From Corylus avellana (Eukaryota > Streptophyta > Magnoliopsida > Fagales > Betulaceae), in NCBI RefSeq assembly GCF_901000735.1, contig NC_081545.1, forward strand, positions 29,417,513 through 29,481,512: DNA of 64,000 nt, in the 5' to 3' direction. The position numbers and the translations under genes are program-made. The notes beneath the pieces were generated by a model that was not told where the DNA came from, made no database searches, and saw only the letters and a list, made by a program, of their open reading frames with translations. Of the stretch, positions 1 to 11,053 are shown one piece after another; position 1 is the first letter of the stretch, and each line of letters opens with the position of its first letter.

Positions 1-57
1 AAAAGAAAAGAAAGAACAATCTAAAGATTGTTCATATAAATGAAATCACAATGAAAC

Positions 58-788
58 CTGGTAAGCAGATGGGCATCCTGGATAATCAAATTGGTCAGAA
101 TCCGACCACCTCATTCTCTCAGGATGAAACTGGAGTCCCATAATAAATTTACCCTCTTCAGGATTATAAGAATCCGGATCATAAAACCCTTCAATTAGAC
201 CATCATGCGCAAATGCCATTGGTACAAAGCGCTGGGCCAATCTCTTAATCCCTTGGTGATGATAACTATTAACTGAAATCTCCATTTTCCCTTCCTCCAA
301 AGAATCCTTGAACCAATGGTTCAAGGGGGTGTTCTCCACCACCTTAACCACAAGCCTATGCCCATCATAATTATCATAATCAATGTGCTTCACTCTCTGC
401 CCTTCGGGGCAATTCTTTGATACTTCTTTCTCTATGTCTTGGAAAAGGGTACCCCCACATGCAACATTTAGTACCTGGGAACCCCTGCAGATTCCCAAGT
501 AGGGGATGTTCCTTTCTTGGCAAAGCTTTGCAAGCCTCAACTCGATCGTATCCTTTTCTTTATCAATAGCAGTATCGCTGGAATGAAGCCTCCTGATTTC
601 TTCCAGCTCTTCTGGGGGAAGAGCAGAGGATTCCTCCTCATAGAGAGACGGATCAATGTCCTCTCCATCACAGAGAAGAACGCCATGGATGGGCTCAAAG
701 CTATCTAATAACATATGAACCCCATTAACCCGGGGAACAATCACCGGTACTGCACCATAGCCTACTATAAGATCAAGATGGTATTCAC
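58..788 (-). pseudogene. GAT1_2.1-like class I glutamine amidotransferase, copy 1, lacking exon 1
   Basis: This is the main amidotransferase exon and corresponds exactly in length (731 nt) to exon 2 of the complete gene at 11054-12681. It keeps the nucleophile motif LGICRGSQ and the QFHPE motif that supplies the His and Glu of the triad. About 8 of 229 residues differ from copy 2. The acceptor at 788/789 and the donor at 58/57 are intact, and exons 3 and 4 would lie left of the window. Homology with copy 2 stops at about 896, some 9 bp before the place where exon 1 would begin. The 3' end of the receptor-kinase gene follows 40 bp further on. No first exon or own promoter is visible, so this is probably a 5'-truncated duplicate. 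It could still be expressed by read-through from the kinase gene, which is on the same strand. Confidence 0.8.
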
Positions 789-935
789 CTGAGATTTACA
801 TGCATACACACAGCTTTTAGTAATTACCCAATCAAACAATAAGAAGTAGAAAGAATTAATATGGCTGTGAAAGTTCAATTATTGGAAGAGATCTAAATTT
901 ACCATCTACTGTAGAGTTGGGGGAAATCTCAAGCG

Positions 936-3652
936 CTAGAAGGAATTGGGTGTAGTAGAGCTGCTAGCCCGTTTCACAGATGAATCTGGTGAAAGCGGGG
1001 GAGGAATGTTCTTCAAAAGCCCGACATCATCTGCACTAATATCCACCACTTCTGCTTTCTGTACTCCAATCTCTTCGTTCTTGATTCCTCTCAAAACTTC
1101 CACCACTTCATCCATGCTAGGCCTCATTTCCCTCTCCCGCTGCAAACACCGAAAAGCCAGTTCTGCCACTGACGTCGTCATCATCCTTACATCGTAATCC
1201 TTTTCGAACCCAAGAGACGGATCGACCAACTCGTGCAATGCGTGATTCTGAATCTTGTTGATTGCCATGTTGGCCAGGTTTATATCGTGCCGGTGTCTAT
1301 TGGTGTCCACAGCCGGCAACGACGATATAAGCTCGACCAACACCACTCCAAAGCTATAAACGTCGCTTTTGTCAGTGAGCTGGTAGCACTGGTAATACTC
1401 TGGATCAACATACCCAGGTGTTCCTTGTGGAGCAGTTGACACATGCGTGACATCCGTTGGGAACAACCGTGACAAACCAAAATCAGACACTTTCACACGG
1501 AACTTATCATCCAGGAGAATATTGGTGGTTTTGACATCGCGATGGATAACATCCGATTCATGGAGGTAGGCCAGTGCCTCGGCTGACTCTATGGCTATGC
1601 TCAACCGAACTGGCCAAGTCATTAAAGCGGAACTCGACCGGTTTCCGTTGAGATGATCAGAGACAGTTCCATTAGAAATGTATTCGTAAACAAGGAGAAG
1701 TTCTTGGCTACGTTTTGAGGTGCAGCCGTGGAGCAGCACAAGATTTGGGTGCCGTAAGCGAGTTAGGATCTCGACTTCAGTCATGAACTGCTCAACGCGT
1801 TTGAAATTGTTTTCGTATAGGCGCTTCACTGCAACTACACGCCCATCATGCAGCTCGCCTGCAAATGATTAAAATGATTAAGAGGACAATCCTTCTGGAA
1901 AAAACTACAAAAAAGTATACATATAACGTAAGTTATAATCCTACCATAGTAAACAGTGCCAAAGCCTCCATCTCCAAGTTGTCTAGAAGGGTCAAAACGG
2001 TTAGTGGCTTCTTCCAGTTCTTCATAGCTGAAGATATGAGCTCCGAAGTACGTGCTTCCCCTTTCAAGATCCAACTTCGAGGAGGGATAAGATGGGGGGG
2101 TGCTTCGAGAGAAATTAGTTGAAGAAACTGGAAAGGCTTTGCTTGAAGGAGGTGTGGGCAGGTCTTTGCTTTGAGATTCATTGGCAAGTTTTTCCCTCCG
2201 CTGTCTGACGGCAAAGACCAAACAACCTAGAAATACGGCAGCAATGCCCACCGTTCCTACGGCAACGCCTGAAGACACGAAACAAAAGTTGGATAATTTT
2301 TCTTCTCTATAATACATTAATACCCAACTCAACGAAAAGATGCACAATGGTTGTAAGTTTGTAACGCCATAAAACATTACCTATGACAAGGCCTGCCTTA
2401 TTAGAACCTTTACTGTCTGCAATAGTCGAAAGATACAGAAGTGTCAGTCCAATGAGCACGAAAAGATATTTTATAGAGGAACATCTTTAATCAGCATATC
2501 CATAATCCATACACAAATAGTCAAGGTCTAATTTAAGACCAACATTTAATCTAATTTACTGCTTTTTGAAACCGATATTTTCCCTCGATTTGAAGCCATT
2601 GAGGCCAGGGAACAAACAGGTGTCAATGGGGGAAGAAAGCAGGCGACAAATCGAGTGTAAAGACTTTTAAAGGCTATCGGACAAACCAAACGTAACAAAG
2701 ACATTTTTGTTCCAAAATACTTTTTACCATTTCTACCGTTTCCATCACAAAAGCAACGTCCTGATTAGCCTACCAAAATTACCGATTTTCAGAATTTCAT
2801 TTCCAGTTCTCCACCATCATCCTCAAACAAAACCGCAATTTTTGTCGAGAAAAAAAGGTCGAATACCTGGCGCCGAACACGTCCGATTGCCACAAAGGCA
2901 AATGGGTTTGCCCGACTTCGAATCAACCCACATTGCGCACCAAAAACCAGACACCTGGCACACGTATCACCGTACACATCGCTATAATTCACCTTGAAAC
3001 CCTCCATCAAAACCTCCTCAAGCGTTAACCGATAAGTTGTGAGCTCCAACGCCGCCGTTTTGAGGATTTTCAGGCTGACACCGACGTTGCATTCAATAAG
3101 TCTCAGAATCGGATCGGTAGGAACCGGACCGGTCAGGTAATAAGCGTCGGTCCGCTTCGCATTTCCAAGGAAGCTACAATAAAACAGATTAGGAGGCTTC
3201 GCGGGCTGACGGAGACCACTAGAGGAGCAAGAGCAACCGTAGAAGATGGTGAGGTCCTCATTGTCAGTAGCGTACGTGAACCCAGAGGGCTCCAGAGTGG
3301 AATTGGTGTATTGCTTTGGGCACGTGGTGTTCCAGAGGTCGGAGCGGGCGAGGGTCATGGTTCTGGCGGCCTGGTCGAGCCGGAGGACTCGGTAACTCAG
3401 CGACGCGGTGGTCAAATTGGGCGAGTCGTCGTCGCAGGAGAGTCGGAACTCAGGCGTACCGCAGTTGTCCGGGTGGGTCGTGTCGGTGAATGGGTAGGAG
3501 AGATTCTTGAAAGGGCCACAGTCGAGAGTCTGGGCGCATTTGAAAGAGAGGGTGGAGGAGTCATCGGAAGATAACGACGTCGTTGTGACGGCGACGGAGA
3601 AGAAGAGGAGGACGGAGACGAAGATCGCCGGAGGGAAGGCGATTGGGGACAT
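936..3652 (-). CDS. LRK10L-type (GUB_WAK) receptor-like serine/threonine kinase; frameshift in exon 1
   Basis: Four exons on the minus strand: 3652-2867, 2416-2381, 2268-1945 and 1858-936. All junctions are GT-AG in phase 1. The product would be about 689 residues if one missing base is allowed for. Exon 1 encodes a signal peptide and a cysteine-rich GUB_WAK ectodomain (FKCAQTLDCG, LSYPF, CGTPEF). Exon 2 is a 12-codon linker. Exon 3 has the transmembrane helix (VGTVGIAAVFLGCLVFAV), a charged juxtamembrane region and the glycine loop GDGGFGTVYYG. Exon 4 holds the rest of an apparently active kinase: catalytic Lys in VAVKRL (about residue 394), HRDVKTTN (about 490), DFGLSRL (about 508) and GTPGYVDPEYY. 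The family acts at the plasma membrane; some members function in defence or ABA signalling. Near 2925 the frame breaks: upstream reads CARC..GAQCG, and the expected Cys-rich tail (CLCGNRTC) continues in another frame up to the donor. One deleted base explains this. Confidence 0.85.
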
Positions 3653-3780
3653 CAGAGAGGAGTGGAAGTGAGGGGTTAGAGGAGTGAGATGGCATGGATG
3701 AGGTAATAGGGTGGCTGGTCGCTGGAGTGGGTAAGGACTGCCTCCGGAGACTGCTTAATTCGAACAAAGCTTCCTTTGGT

Positions 3781-5225
3781 TGACTTGGACCCTACGTGTA
3801 TGTGAACCAGCTTTTGAAATTGGAGGCCGTCTAGAATTCTGACTATCCTTGTGGATTTTTTATTTCCTCTTTCTTTCTTTTATTATTATTTTTTTCTTTC
3901 TAAATCAACGTTTCTCAATTCTATAAAATAATAAGGAATATTGAACAAAAGAAATCTCAATTATTTGACCTGAAAATAATATTTAATATCTATTTTAAAA
4001 ATATTTTTATAAAATATCATATCATAATTAAGGTGCATGAAAGAGCCTTTGATTTGGACAAGCCGGAAGACCTAAATTCACCAATGAATATTAGAAAAAA
4101 ATGGTTTTTTTTTTTTAATTTTTTTTTCTTTTATATGTCTCCACAAAAGAGAGGGAATTCGACCTAGTGACATCTGCTTCATTAAACATAATCTCAACAG
4201 ATTAAGTTACCTCTTGAAGATACAAAAATGGGTTTCTATGTGCACATCTTTTATATACTTTTTCTTTATACTGTTGATTTTAGATTAACGTTATGTGTTG
4301 ATGATATAGATGATAGACATACATATGTGGTATGCATAAAAAAATATGTGAATAATGTTCTTTGAAAAATGTGATTCTGTCTCTCTCTCTCTATTTGAAG
4401 AATATTTATTTTTCTAAGTAGGTATATACTAAACTAAATATTTCTCTAACCGAATTTGGCCAATGTTGTGCAATCAATCAAATCTAAAATAAAAAAAAAT
4501 AATAAAAAAAAAATTGAAAAGGCAAAAAAAAAAAGGGCTTAAATTAATTGTTTTCAAATTTAGTATAATTATCTTCTTTATATTATTACTCTCAATTAAT
4601 TGGCTCACTGTTCAAGTCTTCCCCTGTTTTTAACAAACCATAAATAATTGTCTTTAGCCGGTCCCATTGGGCCCTGCAGCCCACGCTGGTAACCACCCCT
4701 ACGATCATTGGTTGCCGGTGTGAATTCAATCTACCTACTACGAATTAACTTAAAAAGTATGCCGTGCATGATACACGCCATGCAAGAAATTCGATCGCCT
4801 TTTCTTTTTTCTACTCCAATACCTCTTCTTGCCTGTAGGGCATTCAGCTTCTTTTTTTTATAACAAATGATAAGAGGAATCAACTCTGGCTTGGTTCCAT
4901 AGCCTTTGATCCCACCTAACTCCTAACTAATTGGATCGAAATCCTTAATCATCCATAAATTTCATATTGAAAATCCAAGAATCAGTCCATCTTTGACCAA
5001 CCTAAATTTTTTCTGATGCCAAGCCTCATGGAAAATTATGCCTCCTATTGATCCTCCCTCAAAACACTTACTAATCAACGAAAAATTACCCCAATATCTG
5101 CATGTTTCTAATATAATATTTAATTATTTATCATGTTCATATATAGGATGGATGACGCATATATGCCCGAAAGCAAGTTGGGAGTTTTTCCTAAATAATT
5201 TATCCTAAACCAGAGTCAAAGAAAA
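3781..5225. other. AT-rich spacer between ectodomain exons
   Basis: No coding frame with family resemblance is seen on either strand. The stretch has T- and A-runs (around 4100 and 4490-4530) and a short CT run at 4379-4392. A W-box core TTGACT (plus orientation) sits at 3780-3785, about 130 bp upstream of the kinase-gene ATG; I do not claim that it functions. Confidence 0.5.
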
Positions 5226-5359
5226 CTATGTTAGCTGCAAATCGATGAGCCTTTTTTTCTCCATTAAAGTGGCCGTGCTTAAGCAAAAGGAGATACCGAT
5301 CTGCATGCTAGCAACCAAGCATCTACACAAACATGCAAGAAAAACAGCAAAAGACTTAC

Positions 5360-6137
5360 CTGTTGCTGTTAACGGACAAGTGGATGGGAAAGTTCCATTT
5401 GCACAATGGCAAGCGAATTCGCTCGTGCTTGTGTTGTACCCACACTGTCCACCGGTCGCTTTACATCCATCACACAAACTGTTATATGCGTTCCAGCCCA
5501 ATATGAAGCCGCCATCGATAGCTTCTTTCAGTGCACTTGAATTGCCGCTCCCAGGTTGCGATTGCAGAACTGGAACTTTAACGTTGTAGGCGCATGACCC
5601 AAATGAGCTATCAATCGAGTTCGCAATGGTATTGTTAGAATAGTAGTTGTTAGCATCGCTTCCGTTTATGGAGCAATCAAACTGAGTAATATCGGTCATC
5701 GAAATTGTAACAGGAGAAGTAGGGCAATCATAGTAGAGCGTCAGGTTCGCCACAGCTGAAGCATAACCAAAGACGATGGAATCGATAGTCGTATTAACAA
5801 TTGTAGAAGGACAAAGGGTGTTCCAGTAATCCTCTCTAGCAACCTGGAGAGTCTGCGACACGTTATTGACTTGAAGGACTCGATAATTCATGAAGGTGAT
5901 TTTGATGAGTGGAGCGTTACTGCTACAGTTTAACTCAAAAGAGGGGTGGCCACAATAGCTTGGCCTATTTGATCCCCAGAAAGGATAACTGAGGCCCTCA
6001 ATGCCCGCACAATCAAATGGTTGGCTGCAGTTTAGGTATTGCTCATCATCTGCGTACGAAGATGATGGGAAGTGGATCAAGCACAAGGTTGTTATCACCA
6101 TCGACAGAGCGATGGTTGGGAAGAGATTGGGATGCAT
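5360..6137 (-). CDS. Orphan LRK10L/GUB_WAK ectodomain exon (second in cluster)
   Basis: The ATG at 6137 opens a signal peptide (LSMVITTLCLIHF region) followed by a GUB_WAK_bind domain (CSQPFDCAGIEGLSYPFWG, YCGHPSF) and a WAK_assoc-type tail (CDGCKATGGQCGYN, ACHCANGTF). There are many N-glycosylation sequons. The frame is open for 259 codons and ends at a good donor (ACAG/GTAAGT) in phase 1. If unspliced it would read on to a stop at 5226. No transmembrane or kinase exon is found between 3700 and 5226. It may therefore be an alternative first exon for the kinase module at 936-2416 (phases match), a gene fragment, or a secreted ectodomain-only protein. A TATA-like TATTTAAA lies about 75 bp upstream of the ATG. 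LRK10L genes with alternative promoters that share one kinase are known in Arabidopsis (At1g18390); applying that here is inference. Confidence 0.72.
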
Positions 6138-7199
6138 CTCGATGGAAGAATGAGAGAGTAAGTGATTGCAAGTTATGAGATTAGAAAAGGGAGAAGGGGA
6201 AGATGATATGCTTTTAAATAATTCTTATGAATTGCATCATAATGGAGCTGGTGGGCTTTGACGAAGTTGGGGTTTGGGAGGGTGACATTTTTCAAAGAGA
6301 TGCTTCTATTTGGAACTTTACCAGCAATTAGGTGACAAAGTCCAACAAAACGACAGTGCTTAATATTTCTAACGATTCCCTAACACGGCATCTAGTTGTT
6401 CTTGCCATGTTATAGAACTCATATCTTAGGAAGGTCTGAAATCAGTTTTAAACTATTGCTCAGTCAAACATAGGAGCCGCCCTACAAACAAAAAAAACTC
6501 ACCTAAACTGCAATTTTTTTTTATTTATTATTTTTACTTATAAGCCTCTAATACAACACAATCCACGTCATCTTAAACATATATTAAATAAAAAAAAAAA
6601 AAAAAGATCAAGGTCAACCAACAACAAGGTAAGACTCAAAAAGATCAATCCCGTACGTGTTACTCATGTTCCTTTTAAATCCTCCTAAGTGGGTGGTTAA
6701 TATTTCAGTGGAAATCTGGTTTGGCTCTACTTCTAAGAGGGAAAAATATGGCCAAAATTTTTGGAGTATGTTATAGGGGTAATCTCAATTAAGGAAAAAA
6801 AAAAAAAAAAACTACTGAGCTTAGGGAGATATTATAAGGAACTACGAAAGACTTCAAAAATAATCACCAATACATGAAAATTAATTACATCAATGAATAA
6901 CTGAAAAATGATAGTAATGAAATTATAATGGTTAAGAGAGCTCCTATCATGCGGTCAGACCTTAAAAGTGGTGTTTTGCAACATCCAACCTCCTTGTGAC
7001 ACTTCATCCATTCAAGAAAAATGCAAAAAATAAAACTTAGAACAAAAGCACCGGATCAAAAAAAAAAAATCCAAGCTGCCCGACGCACGCTAGACCCACG
7101 CCGGGGTTTGGGTTTGGCAAGACTCCAGTGTGGGTTTGGCGAGACCCACGACCAGACCCACAAGAACCCGTCAGAAACCCCACAAAACCCAGCCTGAAA

Positions 7200-7310
7200 A
7201 ACCCATTTCTAATGCCCAAAATCAGTTTCTAATGTCTCAAAAATCGTTTCTAATGCCTCAAAACTCATTTTTAATTCCACAAAACTCGTTTTTGGATTCA
7301 AATCTAAAAC
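7200..7310. repeat. Degenerate 24-bp minisatellite
   Basis: Four to five imperfect units of about 24 bp are centred on a TTTCTAATG..TCAAAA motif. Read on the plus strand they give repeated SFLMPQN-like peptides, but there is no sign that the frame is a gene. The rest of 6138-8157 holds A-runs and no recognisable gene. Confidence 0.6.
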
Positions 7311-8168
7311 CTAGAGGTGGAACGTTAACCTTTAAGGGATTTTATCACCCTAACGTTGGAGAAGATGACCGTTAAATGGAAGGTTCATTCTTTCTCTGTT
7401 AAATGAAAAGAAATGGGAGAGGTTGTCGGCAGGAGGGAAGAAATGGAAAAGAAGAAGAAATAAAAGGAAGAAGGAGAAATAAGGAAAAATTTAGTGTTTT
7501 AGGATGTATGATAGTTTTGTGCATTTTACTTATGTGACAGTTGGTGATTGGTGGCTGCAAAAGTTGGGTTTCGAGGCCCATCCACATTGAAGTTAAATCC
7601 AATGGTTAATTACTACTTTGTGCATAAGTAAAATATTCAGGATTGTACTCATCCTTTCTACTGATCATACAATGAAATTTCTCGTATATTCTATTAATAT
7701 ATTTTAGTAAATAGTAGCTAGAAACATATATGGAAAGTGGAAACCGCTAGATTAGATTAGAGGCCAACCTACTTTTGTTGTCTATTTTTGGTCCCACTTG
7801 GAACCCAATAAGTCAAAAAGCTAAAGGAACGCTAATTAATTAATTATTCTCCCCTAATTAAAAAGCTCAGCACTCAATAGTGGCTACTTATTTCTTAGCT
7901 TAACTGGTTTGTTTTACCGAAAGTTAACAACAGTTTCAGGTCACTGGGTTTTTTTGGTGGAAAGGATATTTCCCCAAGGCTCAGCTAAAAATAAAAAATA
8001 AAACACACAGATTTACTAAAAAATTTAGTGCTTTGACGGTTTCTGCTGTAAAGAAAAGTGTGAGGATGCACATAAATTAAAAAAGCTATTAAATAATTAA
8101 ATTCATTATTTTTTTAGTCATTTTCTCTAAATTATTTTTTATCAATTTAAACTTGATCTAACACGTAC

Positions 8169-8853
8169 CTGATTTTGATGGTGATAAAATGCATGTTGGA
8201 CACGCGTACGCTGCAGTATCCACCTTCCATTCCACCTCGAATCCTTCTCTAATGACTTGCTCCAATATTTCCGAAGAAAAGAATACATCTGGGGGGAGAA
8301 GATTAGGAACTGGGACAACCACGCTTCCATTACATTCCTTAGGCCCCTGAGCTCCCAACTCCATGAGCACATCCCCACTTACTTCGCAAGTGAAGTGTCC
8401 AAGGAAAGGTAACAAAGAAGAGGGACAACCGTAGTCTAATGTAATATTCTGGTAACCGGGGCGAAAATGGAAAAGTGTGGGGTCGAGAGTGGTATCCACT
8501 AATTCCGGCGGCAGCGAACAAATTCCAGTCAAGAAATCCTCTCTTGAAATTTTGAGTATTTGGTTTGTGAGATTGACATCTAGCACGCGGTATGTCACTT
8601 TCATAATCTCCATGGTAGTAACACTTCCCTCGCAGTGGAGCTTCAATCCAGGAGACCCACAATTAGTGGGTCGGGTATCTTCCCAGAAAGGAAACCCGAT
8701 GTTTTTGATCTCTCCGCAGTTGAACTTTTTGCCACAGCTTGTCGGGTCGATATCATCATCGCATAGAGATCCTGGAATCCCGACAAAAGTTACAAAGAAT
8801 AAGAAATAGAAAGAAATAAGAAAAGGAGACGGCGAGAGAAGCCAGGAATCCAT
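8169..8853 (-). CDS. Orphan LRK10L/GUB_WAK ectodomain exon (third in cluster)
   Basis: I take the ATG at 8853 as the start because it opens a typical hydrophobic signal peptide (FLISFYFLFFVTFVGIPGSL). An upstream in-frame ATG at 8967 would add an unlikely 38 residues. The mature part has SCGKKFNCGEIKNIGFPFW and NCGSPGLKLHC, typical of GUB_WAK_bind, and ends around CPTCILSPSKS. The exon closes with TCAG/GTACGT in phase 1 after 685 nt. It lacks the final CxC segment seen in the 5360-6137 exon, so it may need a further exon or be degenerate. No transmembrane or kinase exon follows before the next ectodomain exon. As with its neighbour, it could be an alternative first exon of the single downstream kinase module or a fragment left by tandem duplication. 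Confidence 0.68.
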
Positions 8854-9526
8854 TTCCTGATCGAGAGGAATAATTAAGGTTGGTAGGATAATTATCTTTT
8901 GTATTAAGGAAAATACAGGAAACAGATATGAGTGACCATCGGGCAGTACTAGTGGGGAAGACGACAATTGAGAAAGTGGAAGGCTTCGGAAGTCTTCTTG
9001 TCTTAATCTACACGTAATTGACTACAACACCCAACTACTTCATTTGTCGTATGAGTAATTACTACAAACTACCAGCAAACGCTATTAAAGATACAAGATT
9101 TTCACTGCAAGCTAAAATGAAATATGTTTATGAAATTAAGTAGCTAGGATCGAATAAATTTAGTTGATTAAGTATTGTAAATTAAACAGAAAAACAGGAA
9201 ATAAAAAACGAAATCATGACGGATGTGATTCTTTTAATAGCATAGCACATATTGCATGAATATTTAATGGTTAGGAGTATGAAAGTGAAGGAGAATCTGC
9301 TCATTTAACGTAAACCACCTAAAACCAGCGGGCAAAACCCAAAAGACCAAAGAGTGCTGAAAATTAGCTTGACCTAACTATCAAGTTTGCATTCATTACA
9401 CTGCGTTGTAAATTATACGGCAAAGTTAGGTAACTTTAATTGAACGTGTAGTAGCTCGCAAAATAGAGTTGGGTATTTTTCGTTTGATATTCTCGTCTGG
9501 AAAAAGTTTTTCACTGGGTCAGAGGA

Positions 9527-9706
9527 ATTTTTTTTAACCTAGTTTATTAAAGTAACATGTGTCCCTTAAACATGTGAGATGCACATGTTTTTATAATAAT
9601 AGGGACAAAGTTGGAATAAATTTTATTAAAAACTAATGTGCATGTCAAATGTTAGTAAAAAAAGAGACACATATCACTTTTATAAACTAGATTGAAAAAA
9701 AAATTT
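9527..9706. mobile_element. Small foldback MITE
   Basis: The first about 40 bp (T-run, AACCTAGTTTATTAAAGT, then ATGTGTCCCTT) reappears as an imperfect inverted copy at the end (AAGAGACACAT .. TATAAACTAGATTG and an A-run). The whole is about 180 bp with an AT-rich middle, typical of a foldback MITE. I did not fix target-site duplications. Nothing else recognisable lies in 8968-11053 apart from a short TA microsatellite. Confidence 0.6.
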
Positions 9707-10334
9707 TCAACCTAGTTTGGAGGACAACTTTGTCCACATCGGATCTATTTCCTTTGCAACCTCAGTTGGACCCAATCCGTCTGTAGATCCCACAAGCAAT
9801 TCAAGCCCACAGCCCAACCTGCACTCGAAATCAGCCTGACAAATTTCACAATTACGTAACCCCTCCATTCCGATTTAATCTGAATAGGAAAGATCATCAG
9901 TTTAAAAAAAAAAGGTTAAATAATATGAGGTACTAAGTTGGTATTTTCTCGTAATTCGGATACCATTTATGATTCGTAAGCCGGATACCATTTATGATAG
10001 GATTTGAGCCATAGGTGGGAAAAAATAAAAATCTGTAAACCCAGGTACTTAACCAAAAAAAAAAAAAACTTAATCTTCTAAATTGTCACCACTTTTGCAA
10101 TATCTCTCATAAAGTTTAATTTCTCTCAATTTAGTGTATGAATCTTTCAATTGTTTTCAATGTCACCCTTCCGTTAGGATTTTTTGTTAACTCCTAACTT
10201 GGGTGTTAAAATTCTCAAAATACCTCCATTTGTTTTAGTGAAGAAAAAAAAAAACAATTGCAAATATTAAGGCGTTAATTCGAATTTAATGGTCTTTGCA
10301 AAATACTCATGCCTTAATCTTTGCAAAAATTTTA

Positions 10335-10357
10335 AATATATATATATATATATATAT
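10335..10357. repeat. (TA)n microsatellite
   Basis: About 11 TA units in AT-rich intergenic DNA. Confidence 0.9.
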
Positions 10358-11053
10358 TTTTAAAAAAGGGATATTTTGAAAATTTTGTTGGGCTTTAACG
10401 GAAAATCTTAAGGAAGCAGGAACATTGAAAAAAAAATTAAAAGTTTGATATACTAAATTGAGAGATTTTGAACTTTAGAAAAACATTACAAAATGGATGA
10501 TAATCAGAAAGTAAGTGAAGTTTCTCAAAACAACTTTTTGCCGTAAATTACAATCCCCTAAGCAAAATTGTTTTTGTTTTTTAATTTTATTTTTTTAAAA
10601 AGAATTAATTAATTTTTTAATCAGATTTGATATAATTAAGTGTGTTTGTATTTGTTTTTTTTGTTTTGATATAAGTGGACACGTGGGCATCCACTGAAAC
10701 CCTTGGATGCAACTGACGCTTAGGATAAAAAATATGAGAAACTCATATTTTCTCATAATAGGAGGGGATCCGGATCCTTACATTATAGATGTTTGGGCTA
10801 CTAAATAAATCTTCAGCAGCCTTTACATAAACAAACAGGAAAGGAAAGGTTGAGAACTTATGCTATGGATTTTAGCTCTCAATTCATGGAGGAAAGGGGA
10901 AAAAAACAAACATATTTTTCTCTTTTATAGAAAGAAACGAGAGGCAAGTACAAGTCCATAGGTACACCAATAATATTCATATGATTCCCAAAAAGAGTGG
11001 ATCACCCTTTTAACATGGAAAGACACCCAAAAAGCAGGGGAAAGGGAAAAAGC

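Noticed and set aside
946..1439. Plus-strand open frames opposite the kinase exon
   Set aside because: They are shadows of the minus-strand kinase, which has all catalytic motifs.
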